A DNA stretch of 48,752 nucleotides from Planctomycetota bacterium (GTDB lineage: Bacteria; Planctomycetota; Phycisphaerae; Phycisphaerales; UBA1924). Shown here piece by piece: positions 22,530 to 31,482 of the stretch (position 1 is the stretch's first letter; every line of letters starts with the position of its first letter). Position numbers and translations under genes: made by a program. The stretch lies in assembly GCA_024276195.1 (NCBI GenBank), contig JAJRXR010000045.1, positions 1-48,752 of the forward strand, in the 5' to 3' direction. The notes beneath the pieces were generated by a model. That model saw only the letters and a list, made by a program, of their open reading frames with translations. It was not told the DNA's origin and did not search any database.

Positions 22530-25500
22530 ATGAGACGATGGATCGGCGGCGCAGCGATGGCGGTCCTGTGGCTGGGCGTGTGCCCGGGGCTGGCCCAGAT
22601 AGACAACCCGGTCTACGCCGACGACTCGCCCCTGGCCGCCGACACGCTCGGGCGCCTGGACGACCTGCTCTCGATCGAGAGCTACGCCGAGGCGGCCCGC
22701 GTGCTCCAGCGCCTGCTCGATGACGAGGGCCAGCGTGTGCTCCGCTCACCCGAGGACGAGTCGCTGTACCTGCCGGTGCGCCGATTGGTTCACGAGCGTC
22801 TGCTTGCAAGCGCCCCGCTGCTCGAGCGATATCGAGAGGGCGAGGGCGCGCGCGCACAAGCGCTCGTCGAGAGCGGCGACTGGGACGAGGCGGAGCGCAC
22901 GCGCCTGCTGACACCCTGGGGGTTCGAGGCGGCCCTGCGCACCGCGCAGGTCCACCTCGAGGGCGCCCGCTTCCACAGCGCCCTGCGCACGCTCGCCCAG
23001 CTCGACGCCCACCCGGACCGCGCGGGCGATGGCGGGCGCGAGGCGGCCCGCCTGCTGGGCGAAGCGAGCCGGTACGTCGATGACCCGCGCTCGATGGAGC
23101 TCGCCCGGGCCTGGGCGGTCCAGAGCGGGCTCGATGAGCCTGAACTCGCGCGGGTCAACGCGCCGCCCGGCGCGCACCAGGACGTGCGCTCGGCGCTGGA
23201 GACGGGCGCGAGCGACGGTGCGCTGGATATCGCGTCGCTCTCGAAGACGCCCCTGCGCTCTGAGGCGCTCAGCCCGGTGGACCGGCGCGTGATCGACGGG
23301 CCGCCGACGCTCCGCGACCAGCCCGCCCGACAACGGACGCGCCAGCGGACGTTCGCGTGGTCGATGCCGAGCACGCTCGGCGATGTGCTCTATGTCTCGG
23401 ATGGCGTAACGGTCAGCGCCTGGGATCGGTTCACGCTCGGGGTGATCTGGCAGCGCCGGATCGGCCCGCCCGCGGGCCAGGGCGCGCGCGATCGGTACGT
23501 CGAGGCGACCCGTCAACGCCTGGGCCAGGGCCTTGAGGACAGCGCCAGCGTGACAATCGCCGGTGACATCGTGCTCGCGACCAGCGGGCTGGCCCGCTCG
23601 GGCTCACGCCAGGACGGGGGCAGCGTCTTCGCCCTCGACCGGGCGAGCGGGCGTGTGCTCTGGTCGGTGGATGTCGCCAAGCTCGATGAAGCGCTCGCGA
23701 GCACGAGCGTGCGCGGGCCGGTGCTCGTTGACGGGCGGACGGCGGTCGTGACGGCGCGCAAGGCGGTGCGGACAAGGCGCCTGATCAGCCAGTACTTCGT
23801 GGGCCTGGACCTGCGCACGGGAGAGCTGCGATGGAAACGCCTGATCGCCAGCGCCGGGTCGCTGCCCTTCCAGACGTTCGGGCGCCTGGGCGAGGGCGGG
23901 GTGCTCGTTGATGGTGTGGCTTTCCGGGCCGACGAAATCGGCGTCGTCGCCGCGGTGGATGCGGACTCGGGGCGCCCGGTGTGGGTACGCCACTTCAAGC
24001 CCAGCGCGCTGTATTCCAACGCGGTGCGGGCGCCGTGGAACACACCGACGCCGATCCCGGACCATGGCACGCTGATTCTGCTTGCTCCTGACCGGAGCGA
24101 GGTGGTGCGCCTGGATATGCGCACGGGCGATGTGCTCGCTCGCCGTGACGCGGAATCGCTCGGTCGCCCGCACTATCTGATGCGCGTCGGCGGGTCACTC
24201 GTGATGGTCGGCGAGGACCGCGTCGCGTTCGTCGATATCCGGCGCTTCGACGTGGACCCGGTGCGCATGAGCAAGCGCCTGGACCCGATCTCGCTCTCGG
24301 GTCGGTGCGCGGTCTCGGGCGGGCTGGTGCTCGCGCCCACGCACGAGGGCGTGCTGGTGATCGACCCGATGCGCCCGCGCGAGGCGACGCGGATCGACCT
24401 CGAGCTGACCGGGAACCTGCTGGCGCTGCCCGGGCAGCTTGTCGCGGTCGGCGAGTTCGAGGTCCACTCGTACCTCGTCTGGGACACCGCCAGCGCCCTG
24501 CTCAAGGAGCGGATGCGCCAGAACCCGAGCGACCCGGCTCCCCCGGCGACCTTCGCCGAGCTGGCGTACCGATCCGGGAGGCACGACCAGATCGCCCCGG
24601 CCCTGGACCAGGCCATCTTGGCCCTGCGCCGCGGAGCGCCCAGCGAGGACAACCGACGCCTGCGCGCCCGCCTGTTCGCGGGCGTGCTCGGGATGGTCCG
24701 CTCGGACGGCGATGAAGCCCAGGGCGACGAGGGCGTGACCAGCCTGGACGTGCGCCGGGCGTTGACCGAGCGCCTCGGGCGATTGGCGCGCACCCCGGAG
24801 CAGCGCGTGTCCCACCTGATGGCGCTCGGGCGCCTGCACGAGAGCGTGGGCGAGGCGGACGAGGCGGCCCGGGCGTACCAGCGGGTGCTCAGCGACGCGT
24901 CGCTGGCCGGCGCGACCTGGCGCGGATCGACGCTGGCCGTGCGCGCCGAGCTGGAGGCGTCGCGCCGATTGCGGCGTGTGGTGCTCGCCCACGGCGCAGG
25001 GGCGTACCGCGCGTTCGACCGCGAGGCGAAGATCGAGCGCGACCTGCTCTCGCCCGAGAGCACCCCCGAAGAGATCGCCCGCATCGCCCGGAGGTACCCG
25101 GCCTCGTCGGTCGCGCCCGAGCTGTGGGTGCGCGCCAGCCTCGCGTACGACATGAAGAACCGCCCGCACGCGTCCGAGCGGGCGCTGCGCTCGGCGCTGG
25201 GCAGCGCCGAGCTGCTCGATGGGGCCGGCGCTCCGATCAGCACAGACGAGCTGGGCGAGATCGCCGGTCGTCTGGCGCTGGCGTTGGTCGATCGCGCGCG
25301 CACGGGCGAGGCGAAGGAGTTGGTCGATCGAGCCCGGGCGCTCGACCCGGCGATGGTCCCCACGCGAGACTCGGTCCCGATCGACTTGGGGCGTCTGGCC
25401 TCGGGCGCGGACGGGGCGGGCGGGGAGCGGGCGCTGGCGGTGATCGGGCTGGAGCTCGCGCCGGAGGATCGCCCGAGGCTGCTGACGGGTGTGCCCCTGG

Positions 25501-26729
25501 TGAGCGCCGAGGCGCCCGTGTGGGCGGCGGACAGCGTGCTGATGGTCTCGCGCGAGCGGTCGGAGCTGTCGCTGTACCGGTCGATCGATGGAGATCTCTC
25601 GCGCGTGTGGGTGCGCAGCGCGCCGGGCGAGGCGACGCTCTTGCACAGCGCCCCGGGCAGCGCGCTGATCCACTGGGCGCAGGATTCGGGGGGGACGATC
25701 GAGCGGATTTCGCTGGTCGATGGGCGGCGGGAGTGGGGCATCGGGGCGCTGGGCGCCACTCTGGCGGCGATGAGCGACCGGGCGCCGGGGACGCCGGCGC
25801 GCGCGCAGGACCGGGGCGATTTCCTGGCGCCGGTGGACGGGGCGGTCTCGCCTAGGTCGATCATTCATGCGATCGGCGAGCAGACGCTGGTCATCTGCGA
25901 CCGGGCGGGACGGGCGGCGGCGTTTGACCTGTCCAGCGGGCGCCAGCTCTGGACGCGGCGCACGCGCCTGGCCCGGGTTCACGACCTGGACGTGGGCGCG
26001 GGGGTCGTCGCGATCGGGGGCGAGGTGTACGTTGAAGACGCGGGCAGCACGCCGACGATCGTCGCGCTCGATGCGCGCACGGGCGAGGTCATCAGCCCGA
26101 TCGAGGGTGTGTCCTCGCAGGTGCGCTGGGTTCGGGCGGCGGGGTCGGGCGATCTGATCGCGGGGCTGAACGGGGCGGTGGTCTCGCTGAACGTGGTCGA
26201 GGGGCGGATCAACTGGGTGATGACGGGCCTGGCGACGGAAGACTCGCGCGGCGCGTTCCTGTTCGGGTCCACGATCGTTCTGGTCGATGCCGATCGGGCG
26301 CTGTGGATCGGAGACACGGCCGACGGGCGCCTGAACGCGCTCGAGCTCGATCTGCAAGATCGCATCCGCGCAACGGGGCCGATCGGCGTCAGCGAGCTTG
26401 GCGACCGGATCGTTGTCAGCGGCGAGGGCGGGGCCGCAATCTTCAATCGCGGCGGCGCCCTCGTCGGGATGGACGCGCTGAATACCTCGGGTGTGATGCT
26501 TCTGGGCGCTGTGACGCGCGACGCGCTGGCGTTGGTTGAGAGCCGCATGGTTCGTGGGCGGATGGTCGCACAGCTGCACCTGCTCGACACCGAGTCCGCG
26601 AAGCTCATCGAGACGCTCAGCCTGCCCGTGTACGACGCGCCGAGCGGTGTGGTCTGCGTCGATGGGTTTGTGCTTGTGAGCGTGGGCGGAGCGACGATGG
26701 TGATCCCGGCGCCGGTGGACGGGGAATAG
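22530..26729 (+). CDS. Giant secreted PQQ-propeller / TPR protein
   Basis: The 1399-residue product has a signal peptide (AAMAVLWLGVCPGLAQ). A helical N-terminal domain (about 30-260) and a first beta-propeller (about 265-640) follow. The propeller has PQQ/BamB-type blades such as GDVLYVSDGVTVSAWDRFTL and VFALDRASGRVLWSVDVAKL. A TPR-like helical region follows (about 645-975, AELAYRSGRHDQIAPALDQA), then a second propeller (about 980-1395, FDLSSGRQLWTRRTRL, VALDARTGEVISPI). Such double-propeller proteins are typical of planctomycetes; similarity to BamB gives no proof of a role in outer-membrane assembly. The ATG has GGAAAGGA upstream. It ends with TAG, which appears genuine because the frame beyond runs antisense into lptB. 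Confidence 0.85.
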   Translation: MRRWIGGAAMAVLWLGVCPGLAQIDNPVYADDSPLAADTLGRLDDLLSIESYAEAARVLQRLLDDEGQRVLRSPEDESLYLPVRRLVHERLLASAPLLERYREGEGARAQALVESGDWDEAERTRLLTPWGFEAALRTAQVHLEGARFHSALRTLAQLDAHPDRAGDGGREAARLLGEASRYVDDPRSMELARAWAVQSGLDEPELARVNAPPGAHQDVRSALETGASDGALDIASLSKTPLRSEALSPVDRRVIDGPPTLRDQPARQRTRQRTFAWSMPSTLGDVLYVSDGVTVSAWDRFTLGVIWQRRIGPPAGQGARDRYVEATRQRLGQGLEDSASVTIAGDIVLATSGLARSGSRQDGGSVFALDRASGRVLWSVDVAKLDEALASTSVRGPVLVDGRTAVVTARKAVRTRRLISQYFVGLDLRTGELRWKRLIASAGSLPFQTFGRLGEGGVLVDGVAFRADEIGVVAAVDADSGRPVWVRHFKPSALYSNAVRAPWNTPTPIPDHGTLILLAPDRSEVVRLDMRTGDVLARRDAESLGRPHYLMRVGGSLVMVGEDRVAFVDIRRFDVDPVRMSKRLDPISLSGRCAVSGGLVLAPTHEGVLVIDPMRPREATRIDLELTGNLLALPGQLVAVGEFEVHSYLVWDTASALLKERMRQNPSDPAPPATFAELAYRSGRHDQIAPALDQAILALRRGAPSEDNRRLRARLFAGVLGMVRSDGDEAQGDEGVTSLDVRRALTERLGRLARTPEQRVSHLMALGRLHESVGEADEAARAYQRVLSDASLAGATWRGSTLAVRAELEASRRLRRVVLAHGAGAYRAFDREAKIERDLLSPESTPEEIARIARRYPASSVAPELWVRASLAYDMKNRPHASERALRSALGSAELLDGAGAPISTDELGEIAGRLALALVDRARTGEAKELVDRARALDPAMVPTRDSVPIDLGRLASGADGAGGERALAVIGLELAPEDRPRLLTGVPLVSAEAPVWAADSVLMVSRERSELSLYRSIDGDLSRVWVRSAPGEATLLHSAPGSALIHWAQDSGGTIERISLVDGRREWGIGALGATLAAMSDRAPGTPARAQDRGDFLAPVDGAVSPRSIIHAIGEQTLVICDRAGRAAAFDLSSGRQLWTRRTRLARVHDLDVGAGVVAIGGEVYVEDAGSTPTIVALDARTGEVISPIEGVSSQVRWVRAAGSGDLIAGLNGAVVSLNVVEGRINWVMTGLATEDSRGAFLFGSTIVLVDADRALWIGDTADGRLNALELDLQDRIRATGPIGVSELGDRIVVSGEGGAAIFNRGGALVGMDALNTSGVMLLGAVTRDALALVESRMVRGRMVAQLHLLDTESAKLIETLSLPVYDAPSGVVCVDGFVLVSVGGATMVIPAPVDGE

Positions 26730-26738
26730 GTTGCGTAC

Positions 26739-26751
26739 GGGCGAGACGCCC
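26739..26751. repeat. Short palindrome GGGCG-AGA-CGCCC
   Basis: A 5-bp stem within TACGGGCGAGACGCCCATAC lies 9 bases after the stop of the PQQ gene and close to the convergent lptB end. It belongs to the class of small dispersed palindromes of this window and could serve as a weak 3' hairpin. Confidence 0.45.
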
Positions 26752-26765
26752 ATACCACGGGAAAC

Positions 26766-27557
26766 TTAGACGCGGTGCTTGAGCGTGATCCGGGGCTTGG
26801 TGGTTGCGTTCGCGTCGTAGGGCTTGTCGAACTCGTCTCCTCGGAAGAGCGATCCGAGGTAGACGCGCCGGACCATCTCGTCGTTGATGAGCTGCTTGGG
26901 CGTGCCCTCGGCGAGCTTGCGCCCGGAGTCGATGATGCACGCGCGGTCGCAGACACGGAGGGTCTGCTGGACGTTGTGGTCGGTGATGAGAAAGGCGATG
27001 CCGGTGTCGGCCAGGGCGCGGATCTCGACCTGGAGCTGTTCGACGGCGATCGGGTCCACGCCTGAGAAGGGCTCGTCGAGGAGGATGAGCTTGGGCTCGG
27101 TGATGAGGGCGCGGGCGATCTCGAGCTTGCGGCGCTCGCCGCCCGAGCAGGTGCGGGCGGGGTCTTTGGCTTTGTGGGTCAGGTCGAAGCGTTCGAGGAG
27201 TTCGGCGGCTTTTTTCTTTCGATCGGCGCGGGAGAGGCCGCGGGTTTCGAGGATGGCCAGGAGGTTCTGCTCGCAGGAGAGGCGTTGGAAGACGCTGGGT
27301 TCCTGGGAGAGGTAGCCGATGCCGCGCCGGGCGTGCTGGTACATGGGCAGGCCAGTCACTTCTTCGCCATCGAAGAAGACGCGCCCGTCGTCGGCCTCGA
27401 TCATGCCGATGGTCATGCGGAAGCAGGTGGTCTTGCCGGCGCCGTTGCGACCGAGCAGGCCGACGATCTCGGCGCGTTCGACATCGAGCGAGACGCCGTT
27501 GACGACGACGCGCTCGTTGTAGCTCTTTCGGAGGTTGATGGCCTCAAGCAGGGGCAT
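26766..27557 (-). CDS. lptB: LPS export ABC transporter ATP-binding protein LptB
   Basis: The 263-residue product is an ABC ATPase of the LptB subgroup. It has Walker A GLLGRNGAGKTTCF, the LptB-like GIGYLSQEPSVFQRLSCEQN, signature CSGGERRKLEIARAL (usually LSGGE), Walker B LILLDEPFSGVDPIAV and switch His in FLITDHNVQQTL. The N-terminal LEAINLRKSYNERVVV and C-terminal RVYLGSLF also match LptB. LptB powers LPS transport from the inner membrane with LptFG, and its presence suggests a Gram-negative envelope. No other lpt gene is adjacent. The last 18 residues extend beyond the usual end. Downstream the DUF4870 gene lies 39 bases upstream of this start, on the same strand. Confidence 0.93.
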   Translation of the reverse strand: MPLLEAINLRKSYNERVVVNGVSLDVERAEIVGLLGRNGAGKTTCFRMTIGMIEADDGRVFFDGEEVTGLPMYQHARRGIGYLSQEPSVFQRLSCEQNLLAILETRGLSRADRKKKAAELLERFDLTHKAKDPARTCSGGERRKLEIARALITEPKLILLDEPFSGVDPIAVEQLQVEIRALADTGIAFLITDHNVQQTLRVCDRACIIDSGRKLAEGTPKQLINDEMVRRVYLGSLFRGDEFDKPYDANATTKPRITLKHRV

Positions 27558-27596
27558 GGGAGCAAGTGTATGCGGCGGTCGCCCGGCGTGAAAGCG

Positions 27597-28019
27597 TCAG
27601 GAGAGGAAGCGGAAGCTCATGGGGTAGCGGAAATACTCGCCCCGGTTGGCGGCCATGCTGGCCATGACCATGCCGACAAGGCCCAGGATGTACGGGCCGA
27701 ACATGGCGGGGATGAGCAGCACGAGCCCCACGCCGCAGGTGAGCACCCCGATGAGCGCGGCGAGGATGGGCAGCACGATCGAGTACAGCAGGAGCGTGAT
27801 CTGGAAGTTGATCGCCTCCTTGGCGTGGTCGTCGATGAAGGGCGACTGGCCCTTCTTGATCAGGTACATGACCACCGGGATCGCGATCGCGAAGTAGGGC
27901 AGGACCATGTGCCCGAGCAGGGACAGGTGGATCAGCAGCGAGTAGCTGCGTTCATCGCTCGTCGCGTCCGGATCGATCAGACGCCCGCTCGGGCTGACGA
28001 CCTGACTTGTTTCGCTCAT
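27597..28019 (-). CDS. DUF4870-family small membrane protein
   Basis: The 140-residue product matches the DUF4870 (Tic20-like) pattern. DERSYSLLIHLSLLGHMVLP begins the first membrane helix, KKGQSPFIDDHAKEAINFQI is the family's conserved 'H-x-KEALNFQ' segment, and two long hydrophobic stretches follow. The function is unknown. The ATG at 28019 is preceded by GGGGGAGG; the longer upstream frame has no features. It lies directly upstream of lptB in the same direction (39-base gap) and is divergent from the next gene with 89 bases between starts. Confidence 0.85.
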   Translation of the reverse strand: MSETSQVVSPSGRLIDPDATSDERSYSLLIHLSLLGHMVLPYFAIAIPVVMYLIKKGQSPFIDDHAKEAINFQITLLLYSIVLPILAALIGVLTCGVGLVLLIPAMFGPYILGLVGMVMASMAANRGEYFRYPMSFRFLS

Positions 28020-28108
28020 CGTGTAGACCGCCTCCCCCGCTCTGTTTGGGAACCGGCGCCCCCGGGTTTCACGCCTCGGACTCCCCCGAGCGTACCCTCC
28101 AGGCTCGG

Positions 28109-29884
28109 ATGGACGCCAGAGAGACAATAGAGGAGAACGAGGCGGCGCCCGCGGGCGTTCGGTGGGTGATCGCGCTCGTCCTGGCGATCGCGGCGATGGG
28201 CGCCTGCGGGTACCGCTTCGGGCTCAGCGACCAGCTCCAGTACCTGAGCCACTACGTCTCGATCCGCTGGCCCGGCTCGCTCGAGGGCGACGCCTACCTC
28301 CGGGCGTTCGCTGCCCTGGGGAGCTTTCTCTGGACGCTGATGGCGATGATCCCGCCCGCGGCCCTGCCCGCAGCGAGCGCGGGGGTGACGGTGCTGATCT
28401 GTTTCGTTTCGGCGCTGGCGCTGATCTCGCTGGGGCGGAGCATGTCCCGCCCGGGACTGGGGGCGTGGGGATCGGCGCTGGCGTGGGCGGCGCCGGCGAT
28501 GGCGCTTGTGGTTCCCAAAGAGCAGAACTACTTCGGGCTTGTCAGCCTTGCTGATGTCGAGCTGACGGCGACGCTCGCGGTGCTCCCGCTGGTGTTCGGG
28601 TCGATGACGATGTTTGTGCGCGGGCGCGTGGGGGTCTCGCTGGCGCTCGGGGTGCTCGCGGCGCCGATCCACGGGCAGACCGCGGCGTACATCCTCGCGG
28701 CGTGGTGCGCGGGGGTCATCCTGTGCGACCGGGACAACCCGCGACGCCTCTTTGCCGCGGTCGGCGTCGGGGTGATCGGACTTGTCGGCGTCGCCTTCGC
28801 CCTGCGCCTTGGTCCGGTCGAGCCCGGGTCGCTGGATGATTACCAGCGCCTCGGGCGAGAGCTGTACGCCCCGCTGATCGACCTGCGCAGCGTCCCCGTG
28901 CGATCGTGGCTGGCGCTGGTGCTGGTGCTCGCCTTCGGCGCGTGCGCACTTCCCGCCTTTGCGCGCGAGGGCTCAATGCTCGATCCCGCCCGACGGTCGG
29001 CCCGCCGACGATTGGTGCTCTACGGGCTCGGGGCGCTCGCGTTCCCGGTCCTGGGCGGGGCGCTGCTCTCGCTGGGCGTCCGGGAGCCGCTGCTGTGGAG
29101 GCTCATGGTCCCGCGCTCGCTCATGCTCGTACAGATTGTCAGCATCACCGTGTGTGCGCTGTGGGCGTGCGACCGGGCGCGTCTGGGCGGGCGCGACGGG
29201 CTGGCGGGGATCGTTGTGCTCATCGGGATGATCGTGTGGCCCGTGCCGGGCGCGGGGCGCCTGGTTGCGGGCGTGCTCGGGGCGCTGATCGTGCTGCTCA
29301 TCCTCGGCGCCTCGCTCGCACGCCCTCACGCGACGCTACCCCGCACGCGGAGGTCATCGGGCGTACTGCTCGCGGGGGCACTGGGCGTGAGTGTGCTCGC
29401 CGGGGTTGTCGGGTGGATGAACTCTGGGTACGCGTGGCTCAGGACCTCGGCGCCCGAGCCCTGGCGCGAGGCGCAGGTGTGGGCGCAGGCGAACACGCCC
29501 GAGGGGAGCGTGTTCATCACGCCGCCCTACCTGGCGGGGTGGCGCATCGACTCGCACAGGCCCACGTTCGGCGAGCTGCGCGACGGGGGGCTGCTGTTCT
29601 ACAGCGGGCAGCCTGCGCTCGAGTGGGAAGATCGGATGCGATTGCTCGGGATGGACAGCATGCGGGCGTGGTGGTGGGATGTGGAGCCGGGGACGGACGA
29701 TCCATACCACTCAGCCCTGCGCGAGCGGTACGGCGCGGCAATAAACGAACGCTTTAACGAGATCGCAGCCCGCGCTGACGCAAGCTATATCGTTGTCGAG
29801 CAGACTCCAGACCCGGCGTGGGGCGAGCCGGTGTGGTCGAGCGATGCGTTTGTCATCGTCCGCGTCAGCACCCAACTCGAGTAA
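28109..29884 (+). CDS. Large polytopic membrane protein (DUF6798-like)
   Basis: The 591-residue product has about 10-11 hydrophobic segments from residue 17 to 440. A C-terminal soluble domain of about 130 residues follows, containing ANTPEGSVFITPPYLAGWR and FGELRDGGLLFYS. This arrangement, and the 'TPxxSxFxTPPxxxGWRxxS' sequence, resembles DUF6798-type and GT-C-like membrane proteins that handle polyprenyl-linked sugars, although the acidic catalytic loop motif of GT-C enzymes cannot be pinpointed. The ATG at 28109 starts directly before a charged head (MDARETIEENEA) and the first helix. It is convergent with the dockerin-like secreted protein, 26 bases away. Function is unassigned. Confidence 0.75.
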   Translation: MDARETIEENEAAPAGVRWVIALVLAIAAMGACGYRFGLSDQLQYLSHYVSIRWPGSLEGDAYLRAFAALGSFLWTLMAMIPPAALPAASAGVTVLICFVSALALISLGRSMSRPGLGAWGSALAWAAPAMALVVPKEQNYFGLVSLADVELTATLAVLPLVFGSMTMFVRGRVGVSLALGVLAAPIHGQTAAYILAAWCAGVILCDRDNPRRLFAAVGVGVIGLVGVAFALRLGPVEPGSLDDYQRLGRELYAPLIDLRSVPVRSWLALVLVLAFGACALPAFAREGSMLDPARRSARRRLVLYGLGALAFPVLGGALLSLGVREPLLWRLMVPRSLMLVQIVSITVCALWACDRARLGGRDGLAGIVVLIGMIVWPVPGAGRLVAGVLGALIVLLILGASLARPHATLPRTRRSSGVLLAGALGVSVLAGVVGWMNSGYAWLRTSAPEPWREAQVWAQANTPEGSVFITPPYLAGWRIDSHRPTFGELRDGGLLFYSGQPALEWEDRMRLLGMDSMRAWWWDVEPGTDDPYHSALRERYGAAINERFNEIAARADASYIVVEQTPDPAWGEPVWSSDAFVIVRVSTQLE

Positions 29885-29910
29885 AGCCCGACCGGGTTCA
29901 GGTCGTTCGA

Positions 29911-31038
29911 TTAGAACTCGCAGTTGGTTCCAACCTGCGCGAGGAAGGCGAGCAGATCGGAGAAGTCGGGGATTCCGGCGGGCGGAACGATGTCGGCGGC
30001 GGAGTCTTCCTGCGCAAAGTGCCCGATGAACTGGATCAGATCCGTGGCGTCCACTTCGCAATCGGCGGTGTAGTCGCCGAGGTTGTAGAGCGCCTCGAAG
30101 TACGCCTCGGGCGTCGCCGGCGGGAAGATGCCCGGCTCCCAGAAGCACACGGCCTCCACACCCGCGAGGCGAAAGACGGTCATCTGGACACCCAGCGTGT
30201 CGTTGAGGGCTGGCTCGGCGCCATCGGCCCCATCGACAAACAGGACCTCCTCGCCAATGCAACCCAGGTCGGGATTGTCCGGACAACCGCCCTGGCCCAA
30301 GAGCTTGCCCTGGAGGATGGGCATCACCTTGAACTGATTTCCCTGTGAGTCGCGGATGGAGCGTGCGGTCAGAACGACCGCGAGGGCGCGCTCGGCGTAA
30401 CGCTGGGCAATGCTGACCTCGGTGCCGTTGCAGTATGCGGCGCCGGGGCACCCGATGGGGTAGTGCTGCGGGACGGCGTAGTCGATTCCGTCGTACGCGC
30501 CCAGCGCCGCCAAACGCTGGAGGTACTCGATGTTCCCCGCGAAGGGGACGGCGTTGCCGGTCACAAAGCCGAGCTGCCAGTACCCGATCTCCGCGTTGGG
30601 GAACAGGGATTTGGCGACCCGGACGCGCATCTGGATCGCCTCTGCGAGCTGGCGAAACGCGGCGGGCTGGAGGTCCGGGTCCGGGCCGTAGTTGTGAATG
30701 AGGTGCCCGTTGACCTCGCCCTCGATGTCAAGAATGACAACACCCTCGAAGTTGTGGGCGGTCGCGACGGACCACTCAAGTCGGTTGAGCACGCCGAAGA
30801 GGTACTCTTGGACCATCTCTTCAGGAAAGGTGATGAAGTCCTCGTAGGTGTATCCGAAGCCAGCGCCAAAGCGCCAGCCGTTGATGAGCAGGGCGTCGCG
30901 TCGGACGCCGTACTGCTCGACCTGTGCCGTGTTGAAGCTTTCCATATTGGCGAGGTAGCGGAGAGGTTCGTTGCTTGCGCTGGCAACGTGCGAGTACAAG
31001 GCAAGCGCGACCGTGGCGCCCAGGGCATACATCCTCAT
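29911..31038 (-). CDS. Secreted dockerin-like protein with barrel-like domain
   Basis: The 375-residue product has a signal peptide (ALGATVALALYSHVASA). A domain of about 280 residues with alternating strands and helices follows (RRDALLINGWRFGAGFGY, FEGVVILDIEGEVNGHL, EIGYWQLGFVTGN, GIDYAVPQHYP), reminiscent of a TIM-barrel glycoside hydrolase. No family could be named. The C-terminus carries dockerin-like repeats (ADCEVDATDLIQFIGHF and IPDFSDLLAFLAQV). Its plan parallels the plus-strand protein at 6216-7526, although the catalytic domains are not obviously similar. The ATG at 31038 has GGAG 8 bases upstream; a second in-frame ATG lies at 31032. The upstream 440 bases are non-coding. Confidence 0.75.
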   Translation of the reverse strand: MRMYALGATVALALYSHVASASNEPLRYLANMESFNTAQVEQYGVRRDALLINGWRFGAGFGYTYEDFITFPEEMVQEYLFGVLNRLEWSVATAHNFEGVVILDIEGEVNGHLIHNYGPDPDLQPAAFRQLAEAIQMRVRVAKSLFPNAEIGYWQLGFVTGNAVPFAGNIEYLQRLAALGAYDGIDYAVPQHYPIGCPGAAYCNGTEVSIAQRYAERALAVVLTARSIRDSQGNQFKVMPILQGKLLGQGGCPDNPDLGCIGEEVLFVDGADGAEPALNDTLGVQMTVFRLAGVEAVCFWEPGIFPPATPEAYFEALYNLGDYTADCEVDATDLIQFIGHFAQEDSAADIVPPAGIPDFSDLLAFLAQVGTNCEF

Positions 31039-31482
31039 GCGGGGAACTCCATACGGGCGGGCGGCCTCTCGCGTCGGCGAGGTGAGCTGCCAGGCCCCGG
31101 GGTGTGCTCTGGTCCATTGACCCGATCGAGCCGATCCACGATCCGTATAGACGCACATCGTACGTCGGTTGCAATCGGCTGATTCGCCCGTATCAGGCTC
31201 TTTTTTTGCCTTTACGCGTCCGGCTGGAAGGTCTCGTCAAACCTTGCCGGATACCCGCACACACACCGATTCAACCACGCTTCCGATGCGTCAATGACGA
31301 CCATCGAGCGCCGCCTGGGGTGAACGCCTCAACCAAAACTCGCTCTGAACAACCACATTCGTGCAGCGAATTCGGCGGCCAGAGAAGAGATATGACAAGC
31401 AGATACGGGCGTGCGACTCAGCGAGAGCGGAGCCACTCCGGCGCTCTGATAGGTCCGTATTTACAATCGCGTGCGCGAACGC
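31039..31482. other. Non-coding region between two minus-strand genes
   Basis: About 440 bases have lower GC than the surroundings and no convincing gene. On the minus strand, TTGCAA (around 31172) with TCTATA 17 bases later could be a promoter for the downstream secreted protein. A plus-strand hairpin CTGAT/ATCAG followed by a T7 run (31181-31208) resembles a weak terminator. A short inverted repeat with AGAGC/GCTCT ends lies at 31425-31448, after the stop of the adenylate-kinase-like gene. All are tentative. Confidence 0.4.
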
